Origin: Ichthyophis bannanicus | Taxonomy: Eukaryota > Chordata > Amphibia > Gymnophiona > Ichthyophiidae | DNA: 64,000 nt | Assembly: GCA_033557465.1 (NCBI GenBank) | Contig: CM066033.1 | Location: 235,602,109 to 235,666,108, forward strand | Direction of reading: 5' to 3' | Shown: positions 52,985 through 62,879 of the stretch, one piece after another | Layout of the letters: each line of letters begins with the position of its first letter | Position numbering within the stretch: the first letter of the stretch is position 1 | Made by a program: the position numbers and the translations under genes | Notes under the pieces: generated by a model | Seen by the model: only the letters and a program-made list of their open reading frames with translations | The model's database searches: none | Told to the model about the DNA's origin: nothing

Positions 52985-53223
52985 TTTATTAAAATTTGAT
53001 ATACCACCCTTCCAAAAAAATGGCATAGCAGTTTACAATAAAACTACATAAAAGAAAAGGTGAAAAGAACAAATCATAGGAAAGGAGAGCACATCCATAC
53101 CAGGTGACAAGGAGGAGGGAAAGAGGCAGGGGAGGAGAGGAAAGTCAGAGGGGGAGAGGATATCATCAGCAGGGAATCTGTCATCCCATGTGATGGAAAT
53201 ATCATAGGCAGCATGAAACAGAA
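52985..53223 (-). mobile_element. L2 LINE, 3' part left of DIRS G
   Basis: On the minus strand this continues the L2 protein from 58835: FLFHAAYDISITWDD and further codons, then the 3' untranslated region with TTTTATTGTAAACTGCTATGCC and GGTGGTATATCAAATTTTAATAAA at the end (52985). Such a sequence, with a paired-looking AACTGCTATGCC/GGTGGTATATC and a TAAA tail, is typical of L2-like elements. DIRS G separates it from the upstream part. Confidence 0.82.
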
Positions 53224-53474
53224 AGCACAGTTACTTACCTGTTACAGGTGATCTCTGGGAACAGCAGGAATTAGTCCTCACATATGGGTACGTCGGTACC
53301 GACGGAGCCCGAGCGGGAAAGCTCCCCAGCTTCCCAGAAGGAAAGCTTTTGGGGCCTCCCACTGCGCATGCGTGCTGCCTTCACGCCTTCCTGACCAACT
53401 CTCCTCAGTTCGAGTTTATAGCTGAGACAATAGAGAGAGAGAGAGAGATACAACTCCTAGGGGAGGTGGGTGGG

Positions 53475-53575
53475 TTGTGAGGACTAATTCCTGCTGTTCC
53501 CAGAGATCACCTGTTACAGGTAAGTAACTGTGCTATCTCCAGGAACAAGCAGGAATAAGTCCTCACATATGGGGA
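53475..53575. repeat. Internal complementary region of DIRS G
   Basis: GTTACAGGTAAGTAACTGTG and CT (to 53534) is the inverse of the left end at 53224, and ATCTCCAGGAACAAGCAGG (from 53535) is the inverse of the right end at 58834. The junction matches base for base the sequence expected if the ends GGAGAT and AGCACAG were joined in a circle. Confidence 0.9.
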
Positions 53576-53686
53576 CTCCCTAGCTAAGATGCCCGGGAGA
53601 TCCCCTAAAGGGTATGAGACCCTGAAAGGTTCTTCATCTTCCTATGGATCTCAGGCATCCATTCAAGGAAGGTGGGCTGGAGTTGT

Positions 53687-55000
53687 TCAAGAATGGAACA
53701 GGTGTCTGAGGACAGCCTGACCAAACAAGGCATCCCGGCGGGAGTCCTTGTCCAAACAGTAATGGGCTGTAAAGGTATGAACCGAGGCCCAGGTGGCTGC
53801 TCGACAGATCTGGTCAATGGACACAGAGTTTAGATGAGCCATAGAGGTGGCCATGGCCCTCACGTTGTGAGCGGTGACATGGCCCTCCAGAGAAAGGTTC
53901 TTACTCTGGTAAGCAAAAGAGATACACTGAGCAATCCAATTGGAGAGTGTTCTTTTGGAGACTGGAAGTCCTAAATGAGAAGGATCAAAAGCAACAAAAA
54001 GCTGAGACGACTTTCGATGTTGCTGTGTCATGTGGAGGTAAAAGGCAAGAGCTCTTTTACAGTCTAGAGTATGAAGGTTCCTCTCTGCATTGGATGCATG
54101 AGGAGCTGGAAAAAAGACAGGTAAATAAACCTCTTGATTAAGATGAAAAAGTGAGACCACTTTAGGCATAAAGTGAAGATTTGTCCTAAGGACTACCTTA
54201 TCATGATGGAACTTTGTGTAAGGTGGATTAGCCACTAAGGCCTGCAGTTCACTGATGCAGTGAGCTGAAGTGACTGCAATGAGGAAAATAACCTTCCAGG
54301 AAAGAAATTTCAAGGAAGTAGTGGCTAAGGGTTCAAAAGGTGGCTTCATAAGCTGACCAAGAACCAAGTTTAAGTCTCATGCCACCGGAGGAGGTCGAAT
54401 GGGAAGTTTAGTTAAAGTTAAGCCTCTCATGAATCTTGCAATAAGAGGATGAGAGGAAACAGGTTGTCCATTGATGGGCTTAAGTGATGCCGCAATAGCA
54501 CTCAAATGGACTCTTACTGAATTCGTTTTGAGTCCTGCATTGGAAAGATGCAGGAGATATTCCAAAAGAGAATTCAATGGGAGTGCCAGAGGGTTAAGAC
54601 CCTTTTGAGCACACCAAATGGAAAATCTTTTCCATTTAAAAGTGTAAGAACGCCTAGTGGAAGGTTTCCTAGAGGCATGTAGGATATCCTTCACTTGCTG
54701 CGAAAGATTGAAGTGTTGAAGGTCTAGGCCTTCAGTAACCAAGCTCTGAGGTGAAGGGACTTGGGGTTTGGGTGCCACAAAGTCCCCTCCTCTTGAAACA
54801 GAAGGTCTGGAGTAGCTCCCAAGTCCAGGGAGGGGGCTTGGGAGAGATGCAGAAGTAGAGGGTACCACACTTGGCGTGGCCAGCGTGGTGCTATGAGGAT
54901 CATGGACCCTTGATCCCTTTGAAGTTTGAACAGAGTCTTGGGAATCAAAGGAATGGGTGGAAAGGCATACAGGAAACCCTGACCCCAATGCAGGAGGAAG
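53687..55000 (-). pseudogene. DIRS tyrosine recombinase (copy G)
   Basis: The upstream frame 55270-54377 carries KDILHASRKPSTRRSYTFKWKRFSIW, EYLLHLSNAGLKTNSVRVHLSAIAA and FMRGLTLTKLPIRPPPVA and stops at 54377 because a TGG tryptophan codon (W in D and E) reads TGA. The second frame, 54367-53687, continues in phase with VTSAHCISELQAL, NLHTLDCKRALAFYL, FDPSHLGLPVSKRTLSNW, TAHNVRAMATS and HYCLDKDSRRDALFGQ. The first catalytic block reads AHC where E has ARR, so a catalytic arginine is also changed. Confidence 0.85.
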
Positions 55001-56786
55001 GCATCCTTGGTCTGAACTCCCTGACACGAAATTCTGGAACAGAACCGGGGAAGTTTGGCATTCCACGGACTTGCAAAGAGGTCTATGTCCGGGGTTCCCC
55101 ATTTCTGGAAGATTCTGAGTACCTGATCCATGTGCAGGGACCATTCGTGTGGAAGCAGAACTCGACTGAGTCTGTCTGCCCAAGAGTTTTTGATTCCTGG
55201 AAGATATACTGCCAGGAGATGGATTTGATGCTCTCTGGCGAAGGCCCATAATCTTAGAGCTTCGTTGCAAAGCGACAGAGAGCCAGTCCCTCCTTGTTTA
55301 TGTAAAACATGGCTACTTGATTGTCCGTGTGAATAAGGACTGTCATGTTGCTGAGGAGGGTATGAAAAACGTTGAGAGCTAGAAAGATTGCTCGAAGTTC
55401 CAAGTGGTTGATATGAAGGGTGGTCTCCTGTGGAGACCAAGTGCCCTGAGTGGAGAGATCTTGGAGATGAGCCCCCCAACCTGTTTGGGAGGCATCTGTT
55501 GTGAGGGTTGCTTGGGGCAACAATGGTTGAAAGGGGGCCCCCAACAACAGATTTTGAGTGGATATCCACCATTGGAGAGACCAAAAGAGACGATTGGAGT
55601 TTGCTATTTGGTCTGAGAGAGCTCCTGATGCTTGAGTCCACTGGGTGGATAAAGTCCATTGAGCTGCTCTCATATGTAGGCGAGCATAAGGCACCACATG
55701 CACTGTGGAGGCCATGTGGCCTAATAGTTGTAGCATCTCTCTGGCAGTCAAGTGGCTTCTGGACTGAGTCTGAGAGGCTAAGTGCACTAGACGTTGGCAA
55801 CGGGCCTGAGGTAGATAGGCCCTTGCGGTGGTGGTATCCAACCAGGCTCCTATGAATTCTAGGGATTGAGTAGGGGTGAGTTGGGACTTTGGCAGATTGA
55901 TCACAAGTCCCAGATACTGTAGAATTCGCCTGGTGCAATCCAGGGAAGTCTGAGCCTCGGACTGAGACGGAGCTCGGATGAGCCAGTCGTCCAGGTATGG
56001 TCCAGGTATGGGAAGACAAAAATTACCAGGGTGCGTAGGAATGTAGCTACTATTGCCATGCATTTGGTAAATACCCTTGGAGCAGAGGCTAGACCGAAGG
56101 GAAGTACTCTGTATTGGAAGTGTTTTCCCTGGAACAGAAACCGTAGGAATTTTCTGTGGGATGGATGGATGAGTATATGTGTGTACGCATCCTTGAGATC
56201 TAGAGAACAAAGCCAGTCCTGACTCTGTAGGCATGGAAGGAGAGTGCCTAGAGAAAGCATCTTGAATTTCTCCCTGTATAGAAATTTGTTCAATTCTCTG
56301 AGATCCAAAATGGGTCTGTACCCCCCCTGTTTTCTTGGGAATGAGAAAATAAGGGGAGTAAAAACCTGACCCTTGTTGAGGAAGAGGAACCTCTTCTATT
56401 GCTTTTTGGGCGAGAAGAGTGGTCACCTCCTGACCCAACAGGTCTAGGAGAGATGGGGGAGAATTGAAACTTCTCACCAAGTTATGGGGAGGAAGGTTGG
56501 AGAAATGTAGTTTGTAGCCCTCTCTGATGATAGAGAGGGTCCATTGCTCTGATGTGATTTGCTCCCATCTGGGAGCAAAATGAGTTAACCTTCCTGGAAT
56601 GGTGAGAGGTTCTGGATGTTTTAGAGCCAGAAAGGTTAAGTTCTCTAGTTTTAAGTCAAAAACCCTGAGGGGGTTGGGACTGTTGGGCTGTAGCAGCCCC
56701 TGCAGGTTTTGCCCTGGCCTGTTTAGGCTGCTGACGCTTAGGAGCAAAGCGAGCTGCAGAAGATTGTTGGCCAGTATTTGTGGCAA
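54730..56786 (-). pseudogene. DIRS pol (copy G), active site disrupted by an 11-base duplication
   Basis: RT begins in the frame 56786-55254 (IREGYKLHFSNLPPHN, SGFYSPYFLIPKKTGG), shifts to 56308-55901 (MDLRELNKFL, WLCSLDLKDAYTHILIHP, VLPFGLASAPRVFTKCM, FVFPYLDHTWTT) and shifts back (YLDDWLIRAPSQSE). The shift arises at 55988-56010, where GTCCAGGTATG occurs twice in tandem and splits the YLDD codons. RNase H (TTDASQTGWGAH, LELRAIFLAL, HTDNQVAMFYINK) and the methyltransferase-like part (IDLFASPWNAKLPRF, YAFPPIPLIPKTL, APRWPRQVWYPLLL; 56019-54724) follow. Confidence 0.86.
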
Positions 56787-58455
56787 ATCTGGCCTTCCTG
56801 TAGAAAGGCTTTTTGAAAGATTTCTTCTTGACAGGGGTAGAGGTAGACTTAGAAAGTCTATCTAAAGCAGCATTTTCTGCATCCATTTGAGTGGCTTTGA
56901 TTTGCCACTCCTTACCTAACCTATTCTAACCCGTACAGGGCAAATTTCCCAACCCATCCTGGACCCAGGGTTCAAGGTTAGAGGCCTGGAGCCAAGCAAT
57001 TCTGCGAGCCGCTATGGCAATACCTGAGGCTCTGCTAGCACCTTCAAAGGAGTCAAAGGCTGCTCTGTTGGAGAACTTTGAAATATCTTGGGTATGCTTA
57101 AGCAGAAGAAGGAACTCCTCCTTTCTATCCTCTGGGATAAAGGGGAGAAAATGGCGTATTTTTAATGCAATTTCCTTCAGAAACATACCCATATAGAGGC
57201 TGTATGAGTTGATTCTGGCAATAAGCATACTGAGTCCTACATTCTCTTCCTGGGGGAGTAGAAGAGTGTCTTTTAGTACTCTTGATCCTTTTCATAGCTG
57301 ACTGCGCCACAATGGAGTGGTGCGGGAGCTGAGTTTTTTGAAACCCAGGAGAAGGGGGGACACGATACATGGTGTCCAGACGACGAGAATGTGGAGATAG
57401 GGTGAGAGGAGTCTCCCATAAGTCCATCATGTGATCTTGAAGAATTTCATGGATGGGCAGGGTGACTGCCTCTTTGGGAACCTTAGAGTATCCTAAAATG
57501 TCTAACTTTTTTGCTCTAGGTTCTTTTTCAGAGGATACAGAAATAGAAAGACCTTTAGCTACTTCAATGATGAAGTCTTGAAAGGATAAATCCTCTGGAG
57601 GAGACATTCTCCTCTTTGGAGAAGAGGGCTCCTCAGGTAGAGTAAGGGATACTTCAGCAGAGTCATCTGATGAATCAGGATCATCAGAAGACTCAAAGTA
57701 TCATCTGTTTGCTTCCAGGGATCGATAAGCGTATCGACCGGTATCGACATCGGGGGTACCCGGAACCGGATCGGTATCGGGAAAAACCCCAGAACCAGGA
57801 ACCGGAATCGGTATCCTGGTCGATGTGGAAGGCATGGGTACCGGTATCGGTTGTGGTACCGGAACCGGAGTCGGTACCGCAGGGTGCGGTACCGAGGGCG
57901 TCGCAGCCTTAATAAAAGCCAGAATGGCCTGCTGCATGGATTGAATTGTATGATCCATGGACGCCACGACTGTCTGGATGTCGGTACCGGATGATTGAGC
58001 CGGTACCCCAGAACAGTCTAACAGGTGATCGGTCGAGGCCGTGCCATCGATGTCAACCTGTAACCCCATAGGAGCAGCTTTGGAAGCCGGAGCTTCCCGC
58101 CGGGGTTGTTTGGCTGGGGCAGGGTCCTCAGGGTCAAGCCCAGGGGTATCGCGATACTTAGAGGGAGATTTGCCCTTTGAGGACCTGCCAGAGAAATGTT
58201 TGGTTACCTGAGATCCATCAGGAGAGGAAGACCTGGAAGATGTCGATGCTGGAGTATCTGTAGAAAACAGCATGTGAAACTTGGCTGCCCGGTTCTGTAA
58301 GCCACGTTTAGACATCAAAGAACAGGATGGGCAATCCGGAATGGAATGGTCAGGCCCCAAACATTTAAGACACCATTCATGGGTGTCTGACTGAAATAGT
58401 ACCGCTGCACTTGGTGCATTTTTTAAACCCAGAGGCTTGTTTCTCCATGAGGGAG
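56640..58455 (-). pseudogene. DIRS gag-like protein (copy G)
   Basis: The start at 58455 gives MEKQASGFKKCTKCSGTISV with the first C-x2-C pair; a one-base shift at about 58395 moves the next blocks (THEWCLKCLGPDHS, CPSCS) to the frame starting at 58360. Serine-rich and proline-rich regions follow to 57701. The core is seen at 57607-57125 (SFQDFIIEVAKGLSIS, ILQDHMMDLWETPLTL, LDTMYRVPPSPGFQKTQLPHHS) and 57228-56926 (YSLYMGMFLKEIA, AAFDSFEGASRASGIAIAARRIAWLQ). The basic C-terminus is at 56886-56656 (KKKSFKKPFYRKARF). Several frame changes. Confidence 0.8.
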
Positions 58456-58834
58456 AATTAGTGAAGGCCTAAAGGCCTCACAGAACTAACACACCAAGTG
58501 AGGAAAAAAAAAAGACAATTTTTTTTTTTTTTTTTTTAAATAAAGGAAAAAAAAACCCGGCGGTACCGGTCTGGAATCGGGGAAGGCAGACACGCGGCCA
58601 AAGAAATAAATTAAAATAACAACTTCTTCAGCGGTGACAGGAACACGACCTGCTGGCTCCGCGGAAAAAGAAGAACTGAGGAGAGTTGGTCAGGAAGGCG
58701 GGAAGGCAGCGCGCATGCGCAGTGGGAGGCCCCGAAAGCTTTCCTTCTGGGAAGCTGGGGAGCTTTCCTGCTCGGGCTCCGTCGGTACCAACGTACCCAT
58801 ATGTGAGGACTTATTCCTGCTTGTTCCTGGAGAT

Positions 58835-59908
58835 AGGTTTTGAGTTGGGACTTAAAAGTAATGTAGATGGTTTCCAGTTGGAGTGCAGGAGAGAGAGTAT
58901 TCCAGAGATGTGGGCCAAGGGAGTAAAAGGCAGAGTGTCGGGTGGATTTGTATCTGGCTTGAGAGGTGGAGTGGAGGTGCAGTCAGTTGGAATGGAGTCA
59001 GAGGGAACTGTGTGGAGAATGATGGACAAGGTAGGAGGGAATACCTGTTTGGAGGATTTTGTAGACCAGTGAGAAGCTTGATGCGGATCCTGTACTGTAT
59101 GAGAAGTCAGTGGTAGTAGATCAAAAGGAGAGACGTGATTATGGTGGGAGGCATGAGCGAGAAGACAGACAGTGGTATTCTGGATATTGAAGTCTATGGA
59201 GTTGATATTGGGGGAAGTCCTGCGTAGATGACATTACAGTAATCTAGATGGAAGATTACGAGAGAGAGAGTATCAGAATGATCAAGGATGATGAAGATAG
59301 AAAGGGGTGCATGGTTCTGATCTGACTCAGAGTACAGAGGGCCTTATGGACAGTGAAGGCGATATGATCATGAAAAGTGAGGGCTGAATCTATGGTGGTG
59401 CCAAGATAATGGAAGGAGGAAGCCAAAGGAATAGGGGCACCAAGAAGGAGAGGTGCAGTAGCGTGTGAGGAAGTGTGGACAGTGAGCCAGATGGCTGAGG
59501 TTTTGAGCACAAGATGATTTGTGTGGAGCCAGTCAGCCATAAGAGAAAGACAGGAGTTGAGTGCAGAGAGATCAGGAGAGGATGAGATAGTGTGTAATAG
59601 GAGCAAGATATCATCAGCGTAGTAATAGGCAAACACCAAATTGCTGGATGGGGTGCAAGAGTGGAGAGAAAGAGGAGCAGAGCGAGTACTGAACCTTGTG
59701 GAACACCACAGTCTAGCGGGTAGGAGACAGAGGATGAGATGGTGGAGCGAATCGAGAAAGAGCGATTGGAGAGAAACGAGTGAAACCAAAGGAGAACGTC
59801 ATGGAGACCAAAGTGGTGCAGACGAGAGAGAAGAATAAGGTGACTGAAGAGATGAAAAGTGGAAGATAGATCAAGAGAGACCTCAAGGGTGATGTTGCTT
59901 TTGCCAAA
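58835..59908 (-). pseudogene. L2 LINE reverse transcriptase, right of DIRS G
   Basis: On the minus strand, frames between 59905 and 58835 show FDLSSTFHLFSHLILLSRL, NRSFSIRSTISSSVSYPLDCGVPQGSVL, the catalytic YADDILLL (about 59610), LMADWLHTNHLVLK, FHYLGTTIDSALTFHDHI and, near the break, STRHSAFYSLGPHLWNTLSPALQLE and FKSQLKT. These are L2-type RT and C-terminal blocks. The protein continues at 53223 on the other side of G. Frameshifts and stops mark it as old. DIRS I cuts it again at 59909, so part of its 5' end may lie beyond this window. Confidence 0.85.
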
Positions 59909-60754
59909 AGCGCAGTTACTCATCTGTAAGAGGTGTTCTCCGGGGACAGCAGGAATCAGTCCGCACATATGGGAGACATTGGCACCGACAGAGACCGCGC
60001 GGAAGCATCTCCCCAGCTTTCAAAGAAAGCCTTTAGGAGATGCACCACACATGCGTGGTCCACTTTCCGCCCAAGGGTGCCATCTTGCCTCAGTCTAATA
60101 ACATAGCTAAGACGGCCAAGGAAAAAATAAAATATGATAAAGAAGAAACTCCAAGGGGAGGAGAGAGGATTGTGAAAACAGATTCCTACTGTCCCCGGAG
60201 AACACCTGTTACAAGTGAGTTATTATGCTTTCTCCGGAAACAAGCAGCAAGTTAGTCATCACTTATGGGACTCCCCAGCTACTGGCTACTGAGAACCTGT
60301 AAAATGCAATGGCAACCTGCAAAGGGTGAGCTGTGATCAGCAGCAGTCGAGTCCCTCCTGAGAGACTCTCGCAAGACCCAGCACTCTGGTAGCCTGAACA
60401 TAGAAGGGTCGGAGGGCAGGAGTTGTCTACACCCCGAAGTGATTACAGAGTATGGCCTGGCCAAAGGCGCTGTCCCTTTGTAACTCCCTGCTCCTGTGAG
60501 AGTAGTCCTGAAGCTCAGCCCAGGGGAAATGGCAATGCCGCAGATAGGGAGAAGAGCAGTGGAAACCACGGCTGCCTGAGCCACCAAGGGGCTATAAGCA
60601 TTAGTGATGCTCTGTCGTGCTGGACCTTGAATAGCGTCTTGGCTATCAGCGGTGTCAGTGGGAAGGCATACATGAGGCCTTCTGTCCAAGGGATGAGGAA
60701 TGCATCCGCTGCCACCTGGGATGGGTACGGCTGGCGAGAACAGAATCGGGACAT

Positions 60755-61352
60755 CTTTACTGGCTTCCTATATGGGGCAGACTCACATTCAAAACCTTGC
60801 TGCTTACTTTCAAAGCAATCAATGGGCTCTCCTCCGCATCACTGGCAGAGCTTATCTAGATCATCCTCCCCCCCCCCAACAGGTCCAGAAGATCGGTAGC
60901 GGTCAACACTCTGGTAGTCCCGAAAGCAATAACCCAATGCACCCAGGCAACAACAGAGCTTTCAAACTCTGCGCACCCAGATGCTGGAACACCCTACCAC
61001 CCAGCATCAGCGCAATCCCTGACCTAGCGCAGTTTAGGAAGGCATTGAAGCACTACCTCTTCCTCATGTATTACCCGGTAGACAGTGCTACAATAGCCTC
61101 ATCCACGATCTAGACTGGGCGACACAATTGAATCGTACCCTACAAGACACCCAGGATTACGACTAGCAAAATATGACCTCCCATGATGCCTAGATGTAAA
61201 TAGTTACCCCAAGTTATCCAAGTTTTAGTACCTGTTCCTTGTAAGCACAGATCAGACAATACAATGTGTAAGCTTTATGTTTCATGTAAACCGCACTGAT
61301 GTTGACTAGCACGGTATAAAAGAAAATGTAAATAAATAAAAATAAATAAAAT
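60755..61352 (+). mobile_element. L2-type LINE 3' end inserted in DIRS I
   Basis: Plus-strand sequence encodes LHWLPIWGRLTFKTLLLTFKAINGL, a shifted middle part, then NRAFKLCAPRCWNTLPPSISAIPDLAQFRKALKHYLF, the typical L2 C-terminus. A 3' untranslated region with GTAAACCGCACTGATG and GCACGGTATAAAAG and a TAAATAAATAAAA tail ends at about 61352. AATCGGG occurs at both edges (before ACATC at 60748-60754 and after the tail), a likely 7-base target duplication. A run of C at 60876-60884 lies inside. Confidence 0.85.
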
Positions 61353-61359
61353 CGGGGCA

Positions 61360-62849
61360 ACTGTGTGTTTTCCGGGCTGGTGAGCAGGTCCATCAAGGGG
61401 ACACCACAGAAACGAAACAGCCGTGAGGCTACCATTGGATCCAGGCGCCACTCATGCGGCTGGAGGACCCTGCTCAGTTGGTCCACCAGGCCCGGGAGAT
61501 ACACCGCCCTTAGAAGCAGCCCTCTGCATGCAGCATAGGAGCAGAGGGCTACCGCCTCCTGGCAGAAGACGTGCATCCCTGTCCCTCCCCATTTGTTCAC
61601 ACAGAACACTGCGACCTGGCTGTCGGTCTGGATCAGCACAGAGTGTTGGAGCTGGTGGCAGAAGACTTGGAAAGCTAGATATATTGCCTGGAGCCCTAGC
61701 AGGTTGATTTGCATCCAGAATGCCCTCTGGGACGCAGCCTTGTATCTGGAGGCTCCTGCAATGTGTTCCCTAGCCCATTAGAGGTGCCTGGTGAAGACCT
61801 TCTGGGGGTTGGGTTCCTGGAAGGGCATCCCGGCTTGAAGGTGATGTGGAATCTGCCACTTAATGGGACACCTTCACTCTGTCCCTGAGCCTGCCTCTGG
61901 TTTGTGTTCACTGAGAGTGGAGGCACCAAAGGCTGCTCTCATGTGCAGGCGGGCGTAAGGGGTCATGTGAACCGTGGAGGCTGTGTCCCAACAGGCGGAG
62001 TAGGAACCGGGCAGGGAGAGTCCGGCATCTGTGTACCTCTGCGGCTAACTCCCTGAGGCGTTCTGACCTCTCCCGAGGGAGAAAGGCTTTTGTCTGGAGG
62101 GTATCTAGTTGCGCCCCTATGAACTCTAGGTGCTGGGCCAGAGTGAGTGTAGTTTATAATGAACCCCAGGTGCTGCAGGGTGTTGATGGTGCGCCCAGTG
62201 GTGCGTTGTGCCTCTGCAACCGTATCCTCCTTTATGAGCCAGTCGTCCAGATAAGGCAAGATGAAGGCTCCTTGGAGCTGGAGGTGGGCTGCGACCACCA
62301 TGAGGCACTTCGTGAAGACCCTTGGTGATGAGGCCAAACTGATGGGCAGCACCCTGAATTGGTAGTGCTGCTACCCCACCTGAACCAGAGGAATTTTCTG
62401 TGGCCTGGATGAATTAGGATGCAAGTGTAGGCATCCTTTAGGTCTAAGGAGCATAGCCAATCTCTCTGCTGGAGGAATGGCAGCAGTGTCCCAAGGGAGA
62501 GCATCTTGAACCTCTCACTGACTAGAAACCTGTTGAGCTCTCGCAGGTCCAGGATGGGCTTGAGGCCCCCAATCCCCTTGGAGATGAGGAAATACCTGGA
62601 GTAGAAGCCTGTGCCCCAGAGATGTTTCGGCACTGGCTCCACTGCTTTGTCATTGATTAGGCCTGCTAGCTCGGTGAGGAGCAGGGTCTGGTGAAGGAGA
62701 GGTCTGGTGGGTTCTCCTGGGAAGTACGAGGGTGGCATCTGTTGAAGGTGGAGGAGGTAGCCCTCCTTGATCACTTGTAGCATCCAGGTATTGGTGGTGA
62801 TTGCTGTCCACAGGGGGGTGCCTAGCCCTGTTTGCCCACAGGTGGACAC
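61360..62849 (-). pseudogene. DIRS pol (copy I)
   Basis: The RT frame 62849-62232 shows LQVIKEGYLLHLQQMPPSYFPGEP, GTGFYSRYFLISKGIGGLKPILDLRELNRFL, WLCSLDLKDAYTCILIHPGHRKFL. The next frame (62352-61963) gives LASSPRVFTKCLMVVAAHLQLQGAFILPYLDDWLIKED with an intact YLDD. RNase H is at 61714-61430 (LLGLQAIYLAF, QTDSQVAVFCVNKWGGTG, LSRVLQPHEWRLDP, LMDLLTSPENTQLPRF). Frames break at several points, and the methyltransferase-like part is split by the L2 insertion. Confidence 0.82.
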
Positions 62850-62879
62850 AGCTGAGGATCCCCCTGGGGAGTAGGGAGG

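Larger units (their letters stand above)
53224..58834 (-). mobile_element. DIRS copy G, full length, inserted in an L2
   Basis: 5,611 bases from AGCACAGTTACTTACC to TCCTGGAGAT. The right terminal repeat (58694-58834) is the inverse of 53248-53390, and the internal complementary region is at 53475-53575. Minus-strand genes: gag (58455-56640), pol (56786-54730), recombinase (about 55000-53687). On removal of G, the L2 flanks CAGAA and AGGTTTTGAG join into an uninterrupted reading frame, so there is no target duplication. G has the same end type as E and F and is the closest relative of E. Confidence 0.93.
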
